Shown in pieces: positions 18,313 through 27,300 of a stretch of DNA of 64,000 nt. The translations under genes were made by a program, and so were the position numbers. The stretch comes from JAVKDP01 sp040222185 (GTDB taxonomy: Bacteria; Bacteroidota; Rhodothermia; Balneolales; Balneolaceae): the NCBI GenBank assembly GCA_040222185.1, contig JAVKDP010000079.1, positions 1-64,000 on the forward strand, given 5' to 3'. Each line of letters opens with the position of its first letter. The stretch's first letter is position 1. A model generated the notes under the pieces. That model worked only from the letters and a program-made list of their open reading frames with translations. It did not search any database and was not told the origin of the DNA.

Positions 18313-19278
18313 TTAAGAGTTAGAAAAGAGTTTGTCGATAACAACCATATTACTTACTGCATCTTCAAGAGTGGTAGGTACTGGCGTATCATCTAATACA
18401 GCTTTGGAAAAAGCATCTCCCTGTAAAGTATATTGGTCTACTGTATCAAAGAAGAAGGTTTCTTTGTCACCCGCTTTGGATACCCAAACTTTTCTTTTGT
18501 TTTCATTTGCAGAATTAAAAGGAATATTCATCTCAATAAATCCTTTAGTTCCATAAATAGTAGCCCCTTGATTATGGTCTAATTGAGTTGAACACATAAA
18601 AGTTGCTATTCCTTGCTCGAATTCCAAAACCCCGGTTGTTTGAATATCGGTATTAAAATCAGGGTCAGTTTTAATTCCTGATTTGACAGCAATAGGCTCT
18701 GATTCAAAAATATACCTTGAAAGGTTGATACAGTAACAACCAACATCCAGTAAGGCCCCTCCACCAATGTCAGCCTGGTTCCGAACGTTCTTGGGATCAT
18801 TGTTGAAATAAGTAAAAACAGAGTGGATTGAAGTAATTTCTCCGATTTCACCACTATTTATTACTTGTTTTACTTTCTCCCATTGTGGATGAAATCGATA
18901 CATAAAGGCTTCCATAACCTTTAAGTCAGGGTATTCTTTAGATACTTCTAAAAGTTTTAGTGCTTCTTCACTTGTAATAGAAATCGGTTTTTCACACAAT
19001 ACATGTTTGCCGGCTTCAAGTGCTTTTATAGTCCAGGGAACATGCAAATGATTGGGCAGGGGGTTATAAACAGCATCGATATCAGGATCAGTAAGTAGTT
19101 CTTCATAAGATCCATAATAATTCTCTATCCCAAGAGTTTCAGATGCTAGTTTTGCGTTTTGAAGGTTTCGGGAAGAAATTGCTTTTATGGTACAGTATTC
19201 ACCTTTTTGCATAGATGGGATAACATTTTTGACGGCTATATTCGCAGTACTAAGTATGCCCCAATTAACTTTTTCCAT
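18313..19278 (-). CDS. Gfo/Idh/MocA family oxidoreductase
   Basis: 321 aa. N-terminal Rossmann domain (WGILSTANIA) and the family motif CEKPI at 95-99 (lysine K97), then a C-terminal alpha/beta domain with the GGGALLDVGCY segment. Members oxidise or reduce hydroxyl groups of sugars or other small molecules with NAD(P). Substrate unknown. First gene of a leftward group with terC, the reductase and possibly the desaturase. Confidence 0.88.
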   Translation of the reverse strand: MEKVNWGILSTANIAVKNVIPSMQKGEYCTIKAISSRNLQNAKLASETLGIENYYGSYEELLTDPDIDAVYNPLPNHLHVPWTIKALEAGKHVLCEKPISITSEEALKLLEVSKEYPDLKVMEAFMYRFHPQWEKVKQVINSGEIGEITSIHSVFTYFNNDPKNVRNQADIGGGALLDVGCYCINLSRYIFESEPIAVKSGIKTDPDFNTDIQTTGVLEFEQGIATFMCSTQLDHNQGATIYGTKGFIEMNIPFNSANENKRKVWVSKAGDKETFFFDTVDQYTLQGDAFSKAVLDDTPVPTTLEDAVSNMVVIDKLFSNS

Positions 19279-19464
19279 AGTTACTTTTTGAAATCAATTA
19301 ACAGATGTGAGTGTAAAAGTAAATACTAAGTTTTGGTTGAACTCGCTAGTTTAAAATTGAACGCAATCAGGAACTTTAGAATTAGTTTAACCGTAGCAGG
19401 TTTCAAAATTGATATCAGTTACAATTCATCCTATACTGTATGTGTAGAAAATGACAATCGAGAA

Positions 19465-20763
19465 ATGATAGGTTTGTTAAATAAAGCCCGGTTTTATTGT
19501 GGAGTCTTATTTGGGGTAATTCTTGTTTTAGGCAACACAATTCACATAAAAGCTCAGACGGCTAACTCCACAGAAAGTAGTTTCGAGTTAACGAGTAAAA
19601 AGAACCGTTCAGTAACCATACCTTTCAAGTTATATAACAATCTTATAGTAATTCCTTTATCCATAAATGGCTCTGATACGCTAAATATGATACTGGATAC
19701 AGGTGTTAGAAATACACTGATTACGAGTCTGCAGACTAATGAAGAAGTTAATCTAAACTATTCAAGAACCGTTAGAATAAGGGGGCTTGGTGAAGGAGCA
19801 TCAATTGAAGCGCTGGCATCATATGGAAATACAATCAAGATTGATCGTGTTTTAGGTACAAACCAGGAAATACTGGTACTGGTTGAGGATATTTTTTTCC
19901 TTTCTGCTTTACTGGGTACTAATGTGCACGGGTTGATCGGGCATTCTGCGTTTAAAGATTTTATTGTTGAAATAGACTATGAAAAAAAGCGGATTAAATT
20001 TCATGATCATGAAAGATTTCAAAAGGGATATTCAAAAAGAAAGAATAGCAGTAAGTGGACAGCTCTGCCTTTAACATTCAGGGATGACAAGCCTTACCTG
20101 GATCTGGAAATTATAGAGAAAGATGGTTCCAAAAGTACAGTAAATCTGTTAATTGATTCAGGTGCCAGCCATACTATGGCATTGTATTACTCAGCAAACG
20201 ATGAACTCGATTTACCAAAGCCGCGAATAAGATCCTTTTTGGGTAGTGGTTTAAGTGGTGAAATTCACGGATACTTGGGGAAACTTCATGAACTCAGGAT
20301 CGGAGACTATGTATTAAATGAACCCATTTCATCCTATCCTGATGAAGAAGGAATCAAAAGAGCGTTGGTATACAGTTCCAGAGATGGAAGTATCGGTGCA
20401 GACGTTCTCAGAAGATTCAAAATCTTCTTTAATTACCAGGACAGTACACTTTTGCTTCAACCAAATGAGTTTTTCAAGGACAAGTTTACTTACAACATGA
20501 GCGGCTTAGATATTGGAGCTCCATATCCGAACATTCCACTCTATGAAATCACCCAGGTAAGAGAAGGTTCTATTGCTGATCTATCCGGACTTCAAAAAGG
20601 AGATATTATTTCTGAGCTAAATGGCAAGCGAGCTATTAAGTACTCAATAAATGAAGTGATCTCAATCTTTCAGGGTAAGTCCGGTAGAAAAGTAAATATC
20701 AGGGTGATGCGTGATAATAAATATATCCGCAAAGAATTCACCTTAAGAGATGAACTTAATTAA
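19465..20763 (+). CDS. Secreted retropepsin-like aspartyl protease with PDZ domain
   Basis: The longest frame starts at a TTG (19333), but the signal peptide begins at the ATG at 19465, giving 432 aa with cleavage near HIKA-QT. Two aspartyl motifs occur, ILDTGVRNT (D78) and LIDSGASHT (D231), each in an all-beta domain, as in clan AA single-chain proteases. The last 90 residues form a PDZ-like domain (REGSIADLSGLQKGDII). It probably acts in the periplasm. The stop overlaps the stop of the convergent nuclease gene by 4 bases. The substrate is unknown. Confidence 0.82.
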   Translation: MIGLLNKARFYCGVLFGVILVLGNTIHIKAQTANSTESSFELTSKKNRSVTIPFKLYNNLIVIPLSINGSDTLNMILDTGVRNTLITSLQTNEEVNLNYSRTVRIRGLGEGASIEALASYGNTIKIDRVLGTNQEILVLVEDIFFLSALLGTNVHGLIGHSAFKDFIVEIDYEKKRIKFHDHERFQKGYSKRKNSSKWTALPLTFRDDKPYLDLEIIEKDGSKSTVNLLIDSGASHTMALYYSANDELDLPKPRIRSFLGSGLSGEIHGYLGKLHELRIGDYVLNEPISSYPDEEGIKRALVYSSRDGSIGADVLRRFKIFFNYQDSTLLLQPNEFFKDKFTYNMSGLDIGAPYPNIPLYEITQVREGSIADLSGLQKGDIISELNGKRAIKYSINEVISIFQGKSGRKVNIRVMRDNKYIRKEFTLRDELN

Positions 20764-21542
20764 TCCGAATAAATTTCATTAATTAAGCCCGCTAGCCGTA
20801 CTCCAGCCTGGAGTAACCGTTCTTCTACAGTACTAAAATTCAGGTATGAGTACCTATAGCTAAGCCGGCCATCTTCCGGATAATCGTATACCTGTTCAAG
20901 TAGTGCACTGGATTCATAAGCCCAATCCAGAACTTCCGTAGACTGCCACTCTTTAACTAATTCATCAGTTAATGGGTCATCAATAAAATCTGCAAGTTCC
21001 GTAAAGCTAAGTTGCTTCGCATCAATCATCTGGCTGTCCCAAACACGATGTAGGTTGGTACTATCCCGAAACCAAGTTACTTCGGCATCATTACCACCAC
21101 GATCGGTCCCATTACCAACGTGTAAGGGTTGATGTAAATCTCCTACAAGATGTACGAGCACTTTAAGATTTATAGCCTCCTGTTCATCCGATAGTTCACC
21201 TGTTTTAAGTTCGGTGACTACTTTATCAATAGCCCAAATAATATCTCCACCTTCAGCTTTTTCTACAGTTTCATATGTTTCTCCCGGAGGAAGTGTAACA
21301 TAGTGCCATGGGCTCATATATCTGAAATTATTATCAGATCTAACTTCATCCATCCATGTACTTACCTCAGCAAGTGAATTTCCATTAAGAACGCGGTCCA
21401 CGTTTGTAGCCGCATTATCAGTAAGTAGTGAAGTAGCAATATGCCCAACTGCTCTGTGCCCTGTTTGTCCCCAACGCATTGTTGTATTTGAGTTAGCAAC
21501 GGGGAGTAGAATCATTGAAAGAATTAGAATGAGCTTTGTCAT
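20760..21542 (-). CDS. S1/P1 family zinc nuclease, secreted
   Basis: 260 aa with a signal peptide. Zinc-ligand motifs of the S1/P1 nuclease family are visible: WGQTGHRAVGH (W24, H29, H34), DLHQPLHVG with GGND, and NLHRVWD. These enzymes cleave single-stranded DNA/RNA and 3'-nucleotides using three zinc ions, here presumably outside the cytoplasm for nutrient recovery. Alone on its strand; convergent with the protease gene with overlapping stop codons. Confidence 0.92.
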   Translation of the reverse strand: MTKLILILSMILLPVANSNTTMRWGQTGHRAVGHIATSLLTDNAATNVDRVLNGNSLAEVSTWMDEVRSDNNFRYMSPWHYVTLPPGETYETVEKAEGGDIIWAIDKVVTELKTGELSDEQEAINLKVLVHLVGDLHQPLHVGNGTDRGGNDAEVTWFRDSTNLHRVWDSQMIDAKQLSFTELADFIDDPLTDELVKEWQSTEVLDWAYESSALLEQVYDYPEDGRLSYRYSYLNFSTVEERLLQAGVRLAGLINEIYSD

Positions 21543-21635
21543 ACAGATATTATTGCAATTTTTGGTTGCCTAATGCTAGCAAATACTAGAAAAGAATCAT
21601 AATACCTTTTTGTAAAGGATTATAGAGCTACAAAT

Positions 21636-21929
21636 TTAATATAGCTCAGTAATACCAGGACAATTCTTATGTACAAGGTCGAGGACTTTCTTCCTGTGCT
21701 TAATGGGGCATACTATTCTAAGTACTTTCTCCCAGTTCTCTAAGTCGAGGCTCCAACATAAGACTTCTGAATGGTTATCTAGGATATTTGAAATTGATCG
21801 AATATCCTCCTTTGTTTGGAAGTATGTTCGAAACACAAGACATAGTGTCTGATTCTCAAGGTATTGTGTTCTCTCAATATAATCTGAGGTGCTGGTGATG
21901 TCCGCTGTTAAAAACCCTATATAAGTCAT
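21636..21929 (-). CDS. Small protein, ferredoxin-fold HMA-like, unknown
   Basis: 97 aa, no signal peptide. The pattern FRTYFQTKEDIRSISNILDNH...WSLDLENWEKVLRI resembles small Bacteroidota proteins with a ferredoxin-like (HMA-type) fold but without the metal-binding CxxC. No function can be assigned. It follows the DinB gene by 18 bases and is likely co-transcribed with it. Confidence 0.55.
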   Translation of the reverse strand: MTYIGFLTADITSTSDYIERTQYLENQTLCLVFRTYFQTKEDIRSISNILDNHSEVLCWSLDLENWEKVLRIVCPIKHRKKVLDLVHKNCPGITELY

Positions 21930-21947
21930 AGCTATATTTCGTCTGTT

Positions 21948-22439
21948 TTAACGTTCCCAGAAAAAAGGAGGCTCAATACCTAAAGATCTTAGATATACAT
22001 AGCCCTGGCCTCTGTGATGTATTTCATTATCTAAGAAATAGAAAAAGTGAGACCAAATTGTCCCTTCATAGATTTCAAAAGCCACTTCTGTTTCCTGAAA
22101 TCTACCTTCAGGAATCTGAGCCCATAATTCATCAATCTTTTCGGTGGACCAATCCCAGAGCTTGAGTATTTCTTCTTTTGTTTTTGGAGACTTTCTGTCC
22201 TGGATTTCTTCAAAACGTTGCCATTTACCACTAACAATCCCATTGACTCCGGGTACAGCAATATCAATAAGTTCCATTGCCATTTCAGCAAAAGGCCGCA
22301 TTTCTCCGATTCGATGATTAAATAGTTTATCCTCTGGAAATGCGTCAATAACTTTACGGGTTAATCGGCGATGGCCCTGCCAGTGATTTAGAAGTTCATC
22401 TTCAGTTATTGTTGAGGAAGAAATCGTATTTTTCGACAT
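21948..22439 (-). CDS. DinB family protein
   Basis: 163 aa. The helical DinB pattern is clear: LLNHWQGHRRLTRKVI at the N-terminus, a conserved MRPFAEMAMELI helix, and EIHHRGQGYVYLRSLGIEPP near the end, with the histidine near residue 145 expected to bind metal. Functions in this superfamily vary; the enzyme may use a thiol cofactor. Cytoplasmic. The downstream neighbour is the 97-aa protein. Confidence 0.82.
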   Translation of the reverse strand: MSKNTISSSTITEDELLNHWQGHRRLTRKVIDAFPEDKLFNHRIGEMRPFAEMAMELIDIAVPGVNGIVSGKWQRFEEIQDRKSPKTKEEILKLWDWSTEKIDELWAQIPEGRFQETEVAFEIYEGTIWSHFFYFLDNEIHHRGQGYVYLRSLGIEPPFFWER

Positions 22440-22511
22440 TGTTCTAAGGTTGAGTTAAGAGTTTATACAACAAGGTATTAGCTCGTACTGACAACCCTAT
22501 GTCAGGAAGGA

Positions 22512-23501
22512 TTACACTTTTTTTGAAATAGTTTTAACAGGCGGTTTTTGAGAAAAATGAGTGACAATCTCTTTTCCAAGCTCAAGTAAAAGCTCTTTCA
22601 ATTCAATTGGTTCAACTACTTTTATTGAATTAGTCCAGGTTAGAAGCCACCTCGCCATATATTCCAATGAAGGGCTCATGAATGTCATTTCGATTCCGCC
22701 TTTAGTTGGTTTTTCCCAGGCCCAACCATGCCAATACTTTTGGTCACCCACATAACGTGCAATTTTCACATCAAACCAAAGAACTACTTTGATGAGGTTT
22801 CTCTCTTTAAGAAGATTATCATCGTAAAAATCCTGGAGTGTATGCTCTGGCGGTTGACGGAGCTTAACTCCTGTTTTAGTAAATTTTCTAAATCTATCCA
22901 GTCTGAACAATCTATATCCTTCTCTCAGCTTACACCAGGCCGCCAGGTACCAGTGATTCCCCATTGTAAGTAATCCCAATGGCTCAACACGGCGAATAGT
23001 TTGTTCTTCACTATAAGGCCGGGAGTAATTAATCTCGATAATTTCCTTTTGGTAGATGGCGTTTTGCACCCGTTCAAAAATCCTGTCATCTTCCGGAGCA
23101 TTGGGTTGGTGACGATATGGGAAAGCCTGGATATGTTCATCCAGAGATTCAAAGTACTCTTTATCGTCATGAGGAAGTGTTGACCTGATCTTATCAAGGG
23201 CTGATAAATAAGATTTCCCCAGTTCAGTATGATTCCACCTTTGCATTAATCGCTCACCTGCAAGCAAGGAAGTGGCTTCACTTTTATTAAACATCACAGG
23301 TGGAAGGTGATATCCTTTTACAATGTAATACCCTTCACCTGGTTCTGAACCAATCGGAACCCCGGCTTCCTGTAGTGCTTTTAAGTCTCTGAAAACAGTT
23401 CGCTCGCTGATATTGTAGCGCTCTGTCAATTCTTCAACAGAAACTCGATGTCTCCCTTCAAGAAAAATAATGATAGCAGTAAGGCGGTCAATTCTATTCA
23501 A
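22512..23501 (-). CDS. YafY-type transcriptional regulator (HTH + WYL domain)
   Basis: 329 aa starting at TTG (23501); the resulting N-terminus MNRIDRLTAIIIFLEG is the usual one for this family, which supports the TTG. HTH_11 (DeoR-like) domain at 1-60 with SERTVFRDLKAL as recognition helix; WYL domain about 140-225 (WYLAAWCKLREGYRLFRLDR); C-terminal WCX-like extension. WYL domains sense nucleotides, nucleic acid or other ligands. The start overlaps the pdxB stop by 8 bases, so the two are co-transcribed. Confidence 0.9.
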   Translation of the reverse strand: MNRIDRLTAIIIFLEGRHRVSVEELTERYNISERTVFRDLKALQEAGVPIGSEPGEGYYIVKGYHLPPVMFNKSEATSLLAGERLMQRWNHTELGKSYLSALDKIRSTLPHDDKEYFESLDEHIQAFPYRHQPNAPEDDRIFERVQNAIYQKEIIEINYSRPYSEEQTIRRVEPLGLLTMGNHWYLAAWCKLREGYRLFRLDRFRKFTKTGVKLRQPPEHTLQDFYDDNLLKERNLIKVVLWFDVKIARYVGDQKYWHGWAWEKPTKGGIEMTFMSPSLEYMARWLLTWTNSIKVVEPIELKELLLELGKEIVTHFSQKPPVKTISKKV

Positions 23502-24609
23502 TCTCTTTAAATCCTAAATATTTCAGTTCTTCAAAAGATCTTAGTAAATCACTCTCTAATTTTAAAAAACCATACTCGAAACGGAAAGGTCTATCTGTAC
23601 GGAGTTTAGCAAAAAGTTTAGTTTTATCCGACCGATAGCTAAGATCCCGAAGCACAGCATCATATTCCTTTATAGGGTGTAAACGATGTAATAAATCCTT
23701 AAAAGAATAATTTAAAGAGGCGAGTGAAATGGATTTTGTTTCATAAAGTTCTTCAATAGGTGGGCATGTCAAACCAAAAAAATCACACAATTTCTTACAA
23801 ACCATCATACTGGCATTTAGTTTGGCTTGCTCCGAATACCCCGCAATATGAGGAGTTGCAATAAAAGCTTGTTCCATTACTTCGGGATTAAAATCTGGCT
23901 CATTTTCCCATACATCGATGACTATGTCATCTATGGCTCCTGAATTCATAGCATCAAGCAGGCTTTGTTCATCAATAACCCCGCCTCTGGCTGCATTCAA
24001 AATGAGTTTGAAGGATCGTCCTGAAAGTTTTTCTTTATTTAACCAATGATGTGTAGGAAAGTTACCAGAATGAGTAAGTGGGACATGAAAAGTTAAAATA
24101 TCGCAGTCCAGAATTTCATCTAAAGTTGATGAAGTAAAATCCTTTTCATTTTGTTCTCTCGGTGGGTCAAATAGTTTATAGTTCAGTCCAAATTTAGTAA
24201 ACATGTCAGCTACAGCCATTCCTGCTTTCCCAGCACCGATGATTCCGTAAGTAAAATCCTGGAGTTGAACCTGTCTATTTTCGCGCCAGAGTAATAGTGA
24301 AGTTATAATATATTCAGCTACAGCCTGAGCATTACACCCTTTTGCGTCAGCAAATTTGAGCCCTTTACTTTCAATATATTCGATATCAATATGATCGCTA
24401 CCTGAGGAGCCAGTTCCTATGAATTTGAGCGAGGATGGAATATCAGGAAAACTGTCAGTGTTTAGTTTGGTTACCGTGCGAAGGAGAAGAGCGTCAAAAT
24501 CATTTGTATCAGGGATACCATCAGATGGGTTATAAAACCCTAATTCTGTATCACCAGGAAGAAATGATGTGAGTTTATGCAGGTTCTGATCTGCGATTAT
24601 CTTAAGCAA
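23494..24609 (-). CDS. pdxB: Erythronate-4-phosphate dehydrogenase
   Basis: 371 aa from TTG at 24609 (no ATG nearby, and LKIIADQN matches the family's N-terminus). D-2-hydroxyacid dehydrogenase fold: IGAGKAGMAVADMF NAD motif, catalytic set in NAARGGVID (Arg), WENEPD (Glu) and TPHIAGYS (His), followed by the C-terminal PdxB dimerisation domain (DUF3410-like, about 290-371). It catalyses the second step of DXP-independent pyridoxal phosphate synthesis. Other pdx genes are not in the window. It shares a message with the WYL regulator downstream. Confidence 0.88.
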   Translation of the reverse strand: MLKIIADQNLHKLTSFLPGDTELGFYNPSDGIPDTNDFDALLLRTVTKLNTDSFPDIPSSLKFIGTGSSGSDHIDIEYIESKGLKFADAKGCNAQAVAEYIITSLLLWRENRQVQLQDFTYGIIGAGKAGMAVADMFTKFGLNYKLFDPPREQNEKDFTSSTLDEILDCDILTFHVPLTHSGNFPTHHWLNKEKLSGRSFKLILNAARGGVIDEQSLLDAMNSGAIDDIVIDVWENEPDFNPEVMEQAFIATPHIAGYSEQAKLNASMMVCKKLCDFFGLTCPPIEELYETKSISLASLNYSFKDLLHRLHPIKEYDAVLRDLSYRSDKTKLFAKLRTDRPFRFEYGFLKLESDLLRSFEELKYLGFKEIE

Positions 24610-24662
24610 AGAAAATAGAGTTTAAGTGAGAAAAAAATGTCTAATTGAGCTATACTTGGTAC

Positions 24663-26006
24663 ATGGACACTAATTATAACATTGTTTCCCTAATTCGCAA
24701 AAAACGAGAAGCGGAAATTCTTACAGAAAAAGAAATTCGATATATCATCGATGCCTATACGCATGGAACTATCGAAGATTACCAGGTGAGTGCTTTTTTA
24801 ATGGCGGCATTCCTGAATGGCTTAAATGCTGATGAATCTGCAGCGCTTACATACTCAATGCTTCACTCGGGAATAGTGGTTGATCTTTCATCTGTTGCTG
24901 GTAAAAAAGTTGATAAACATTCAACGGGCGGAGTTGGGGATAAACTGTCACTGATTTTGGCGCCTGTTGTAGCAAGTGCCGGAGTTCCTGTACCAATGAT
25001 TTCGGGAAGAGGTTTAGGCCATACAGGAGGAACTTTAGATAAACTTGAATCTATTCCTGGTTTTGAGGTAGACATGGACCTGGACAGGTATATCGAAATT
25101 ATCTCGAAACACGATTTAGTGTTAGCAGGTCAGACAAAAGAAATTGCTCCTGCAGACAAAAAATTATATGCACTAAGAGATGTAACTGCAACAGTCGAGT
25201 CTATTCCATTGATTGCAGGGAGCATAATGAGTAAAAAACTTGCAGAAGGTATTGATGCACTAGTATTAGATGTGAAATATGGTTCCGGCGCCTTCATGAA
25301 AAACCTGGACGATGCCATAAAGCTTGCTGAGACATTAGTAGCTATAGGTGAGAAATTCGAAAAAAAGACCATCGCTTATTTAACAAACATGAATCAACCA
25401 CTTGGTTATAAAATTGGAAATTGGTTAGAAGTTGAGGAGTGTATTTATGCGCTCAAAGGGGAAGGCCCGGATGATATTCTTGATTTATCTCACCTGCTGT
25501 CCGGTACTATGATTTACCTTGGTGGAAAAACGAATAGCATAAAAGAAGGTGTAGAAGTGAGTAGGCAGCAGATCGAAAATGGCGAAGCGTTCCAAAAATG
25601 GATAGATATTGTTGAGGAGCAAGGAGGAGATTCGGAGGTGATTAAAAACCCAAAGAGTTATCCAAAGGCTCAATATGAGTTTGAGTTGTTAAGCAGAGAA
25701 GAAGGATACATTTCTTCAATGAACTCTTACGATATAGGAATGGGATCTTTAGAGCTAGGTGCAGGTCGAAGAATGAAAGAAGACGTAATAGACCCAACAG
25801 CAGGAATTGTCTTAAAAAAGAAAGTTGGAGACAAAATCGTAAAAGGTGAAACAATTTTAGTGGGATATACGAACAAGCCCGCCATGATCGATACTGTTAC
25901 AGAGCTTTTATATGGTGCAGTTGAGATTAGTAATGAGAAACCTGAACCGGAACGTCTGGTGACTCATATTTGTGATAGCAACGGGACAAGGGCATTTGAC
26001 CTTTAA
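24663..26006 (+). CDS. Pyrimidine-nucleoside / thymidine phosphorylase
   Basis: 447 aa from the ATG at 24663 (a TTG six codons upstream is the alternative). The phosphorylase signature is present: KHSTGGVGDKLSL (85-97), then SGRGLGHTGGTLDKLE, and DVKYGSGAFMK. A small helical domain comes first, then the alpha/beta domain, then the C-terminal barrel-sandwich domain. It splits thymidine or uridine to base and (deoxy)ribose-1-phosphate for salvage. DeoA versus Pdp specificity cannot be decided from what I can see. Divergent from pdxB. Confidence 0.92.
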   Translation: MDTNYNIVSLIRKKREAEILTEKEIRYIIDAYTHGTIEDYQVSAFLMAAFLNGLNADESAALTYSMLHSGIVVDLSSVAGKKVDKHSTGGVGDKLSLILAPVVASAGVPVPMISGRGLGHTGGTLDKLESIPGFEVDMDLDRYIEIISKHDLVLAGQTKEIAPADKKLYALRDVTATVESIPLIAGSIMSKKLAEGIDALVLDVKYGSGAFMKNLDDAIKLAETLVAIGEKFEKKTIAYLTNMNQPLGYKIGNWLEVEECIYALKGEGPDDILDLSHLLSGTMIYLGGKTNSIKEGVEVSRQQIENGEAFQKWIDIVEEQGGDSEVIKNPKSYPKAQYEFELLSREEGYISSMNSYDIGMGSLELGAGRRMKEDVIDPTAGIVLKKKVGDKIVKGETILVGYTNKPAMIDTVTELLYGAVEISNEKPEPERLVTHICDSNGTRAFDL

Positions 26007-26079
26007 CATGTTGAATTACTATAATAATCAGTTAACTTAGTTCCTGATACATAAAGGGCATAAAAATACGGTAAACACA

Positions 26080-26823
26080 ATGTTTAAAAGATTTATTCGC
26101 GCAATCAAATCAATGTTCGGTGGGGTAATAAGCTCCATGGAGAATCCTAAATTGATTCTTGAACAAAATATTAGGGACTTAAACGATCAAATTCCTCAAA
26201 TGAATGAGAATATCGCTACAGTAAAAGCGAATTTGATCATGCTCCAAAAAGAAGTAAAAAGAAACGAAAGACAGATCTCTGAGCTAACCTCAAAAATTAA
26301 ATCTGCGATTCAGGCTGGCCGTGATGATATCGCAGAAGGTTATGCACTTCAGTTAGAAAAAGCTAAAGAGACCATAATTCACTCCAGGGATCAACTTCAG
26401 TTTGCTGAAAGAGCGTATGAGAAAGCATTGAAAGTGAAGAAAGTGTTTATGCGTGAAAAGGATCGTAAGATTCAGGAAGCAAAAGAAGCTTTACGAGCAA
26501 GCGAGCGTGCAGAATGGCAGTCAAAGATTGCAGATACATTAGAACAATTTGAAGTGGGTGGAATTGACCAGACTCATGATGAAATGATTTCCAGAATTAA
26601 TGAAGAGTCTGCCAAGAATGAAGCACGTATGGAAATAGCACTAGACAGTATTGATACTCAGACTATGGAAATTGAAGCGAATGCAGAGAAAATTCGCGCA
26701 CATGAATTAGTTGAGCAATTTAAATTGGAAATGGGCGAGTCTTCAGGTTCAATATCTATTGATGAAGAACCGGTAGCAGAAAAATCCTCGACCAAATCTG
26801 TTGGCAATAAAGAAAAAAGCTAA
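26080..26823 (+). CDS. pspA: PspA/IM30 family membrane-remodelling protein
   Basis: 247 aa, almost entirely helical. The N-terminus MFKRFIRAIKSMFGG is an amphipathic helix of the PspA type, followed by the family's SMENPKLILEQNIRDL and the long hairpin (about 25-145) and later helices (149-219). PspA/IM30 proteins belong to the ESCRT-III superfamily; they assemble on stressed inner membranes and remodel them. No PspF or PspBC is present; instead it leads a tight group with a truncated paralogue (12 bases downstream), a membrane coiled-coil protein, and, further on, an AAA+ ATPase. A 20-residue acidic/serine tail is unstructured. Confidence 0.9.
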   Translation: MFKRFIRAIKSMFGGVISSMENPKLILEQNIRDLNDQIPQMNENIATVKANLIMLQKEVKRNERQISELTSKIKSAIQAGRDDIAEGYALQLEKAKETIIHSRDQLQFAERAYEKALKVKKVFMREKDRKIQEAKEALRASERAEWQSKIADTLEQFEVGGIDQTHDEMISRINEESAKNEARMEIALDSIDTQTMEIEANAEKIRAHELVEQFKLEMGESSGSISIDEEPVAEKSSTKSVGNKEKS

Positions 26824-26835
26824 TAGGTTTACACC

Positions 26836-27300
26836 ATGAGTAGCCAAAGTGAACAAGAACGTGAACGCCTGAAGGAAGAATACAAGGATCATTACCGACG
26901 CATTAAGGAAGCCAAAGAGCGTTTAAAACAAACCGAGAAAAAAGGTAAAATTGCCCAGGCATTGAATAATATGAATGCGGACAATCTCCTTGAATCTGTA
27001 GATGAATTTCTTGGTAAGGTAAAGGAAAAAGTGGTGCACTCTGAAGCCAGGCTTGATGTTGCAATGGACAGCTATGATGACGAAGATTTGGATAGTGTAG
27101 AGTCGAGGTTAAAGAAGGAAAAGCTGGCAGAGGAAATCAAAAAAGAGAAAGCGAAGCAGACGCTGAAACAAGTTAAAGCTGAAATGGGTATGCTTTACTC
27201 TGAAATTGAAAAAACGGCAGATGAAATTCATGCTGAGAAAACAATAGGAACTAAAAAAGAGGACGAGTCTCCAAAAGATACTCCCTCAGATGAGGCTTAA
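26836..27300 (+). CDS. Truncated PspA paralogue (C-terminal half only), coiled coil
   Basis: 154 aa, highly charged and helical, no signal peptide. Residues 38-118 align by eye with residues 149-219 of the neighbouring PspA: KIAQAL/KIADTL, EARLDVAMDS/EARMEIALDS (70-79 versus 181-190), and KQVKAEMG/EQFKLEMG at the end. The amphipathic helix and long hairpin of PspA are missing; a short unrelated charged helix replaces them. It could co-assemble with or cap PspA polymers. It lies 12 bases after pspA and its TAA overlaps the next ATG by one base (TAATG), so it is translated in the same unit. Confidence 0.8.
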   Translation: MSSQSEQERERLKEEYKDHYRRIKEAKERLKQTEKKGKIAQALNNMNADNLLESVDEFLGKVKEKVVHSEARLDVAMDSYDDEDLDSVESRLKKEKLAEEIKKEKAKQTLKQVKAEMGMLYSEIEKTADEIHAEKTIGTKKEDESPKDTPSDEA

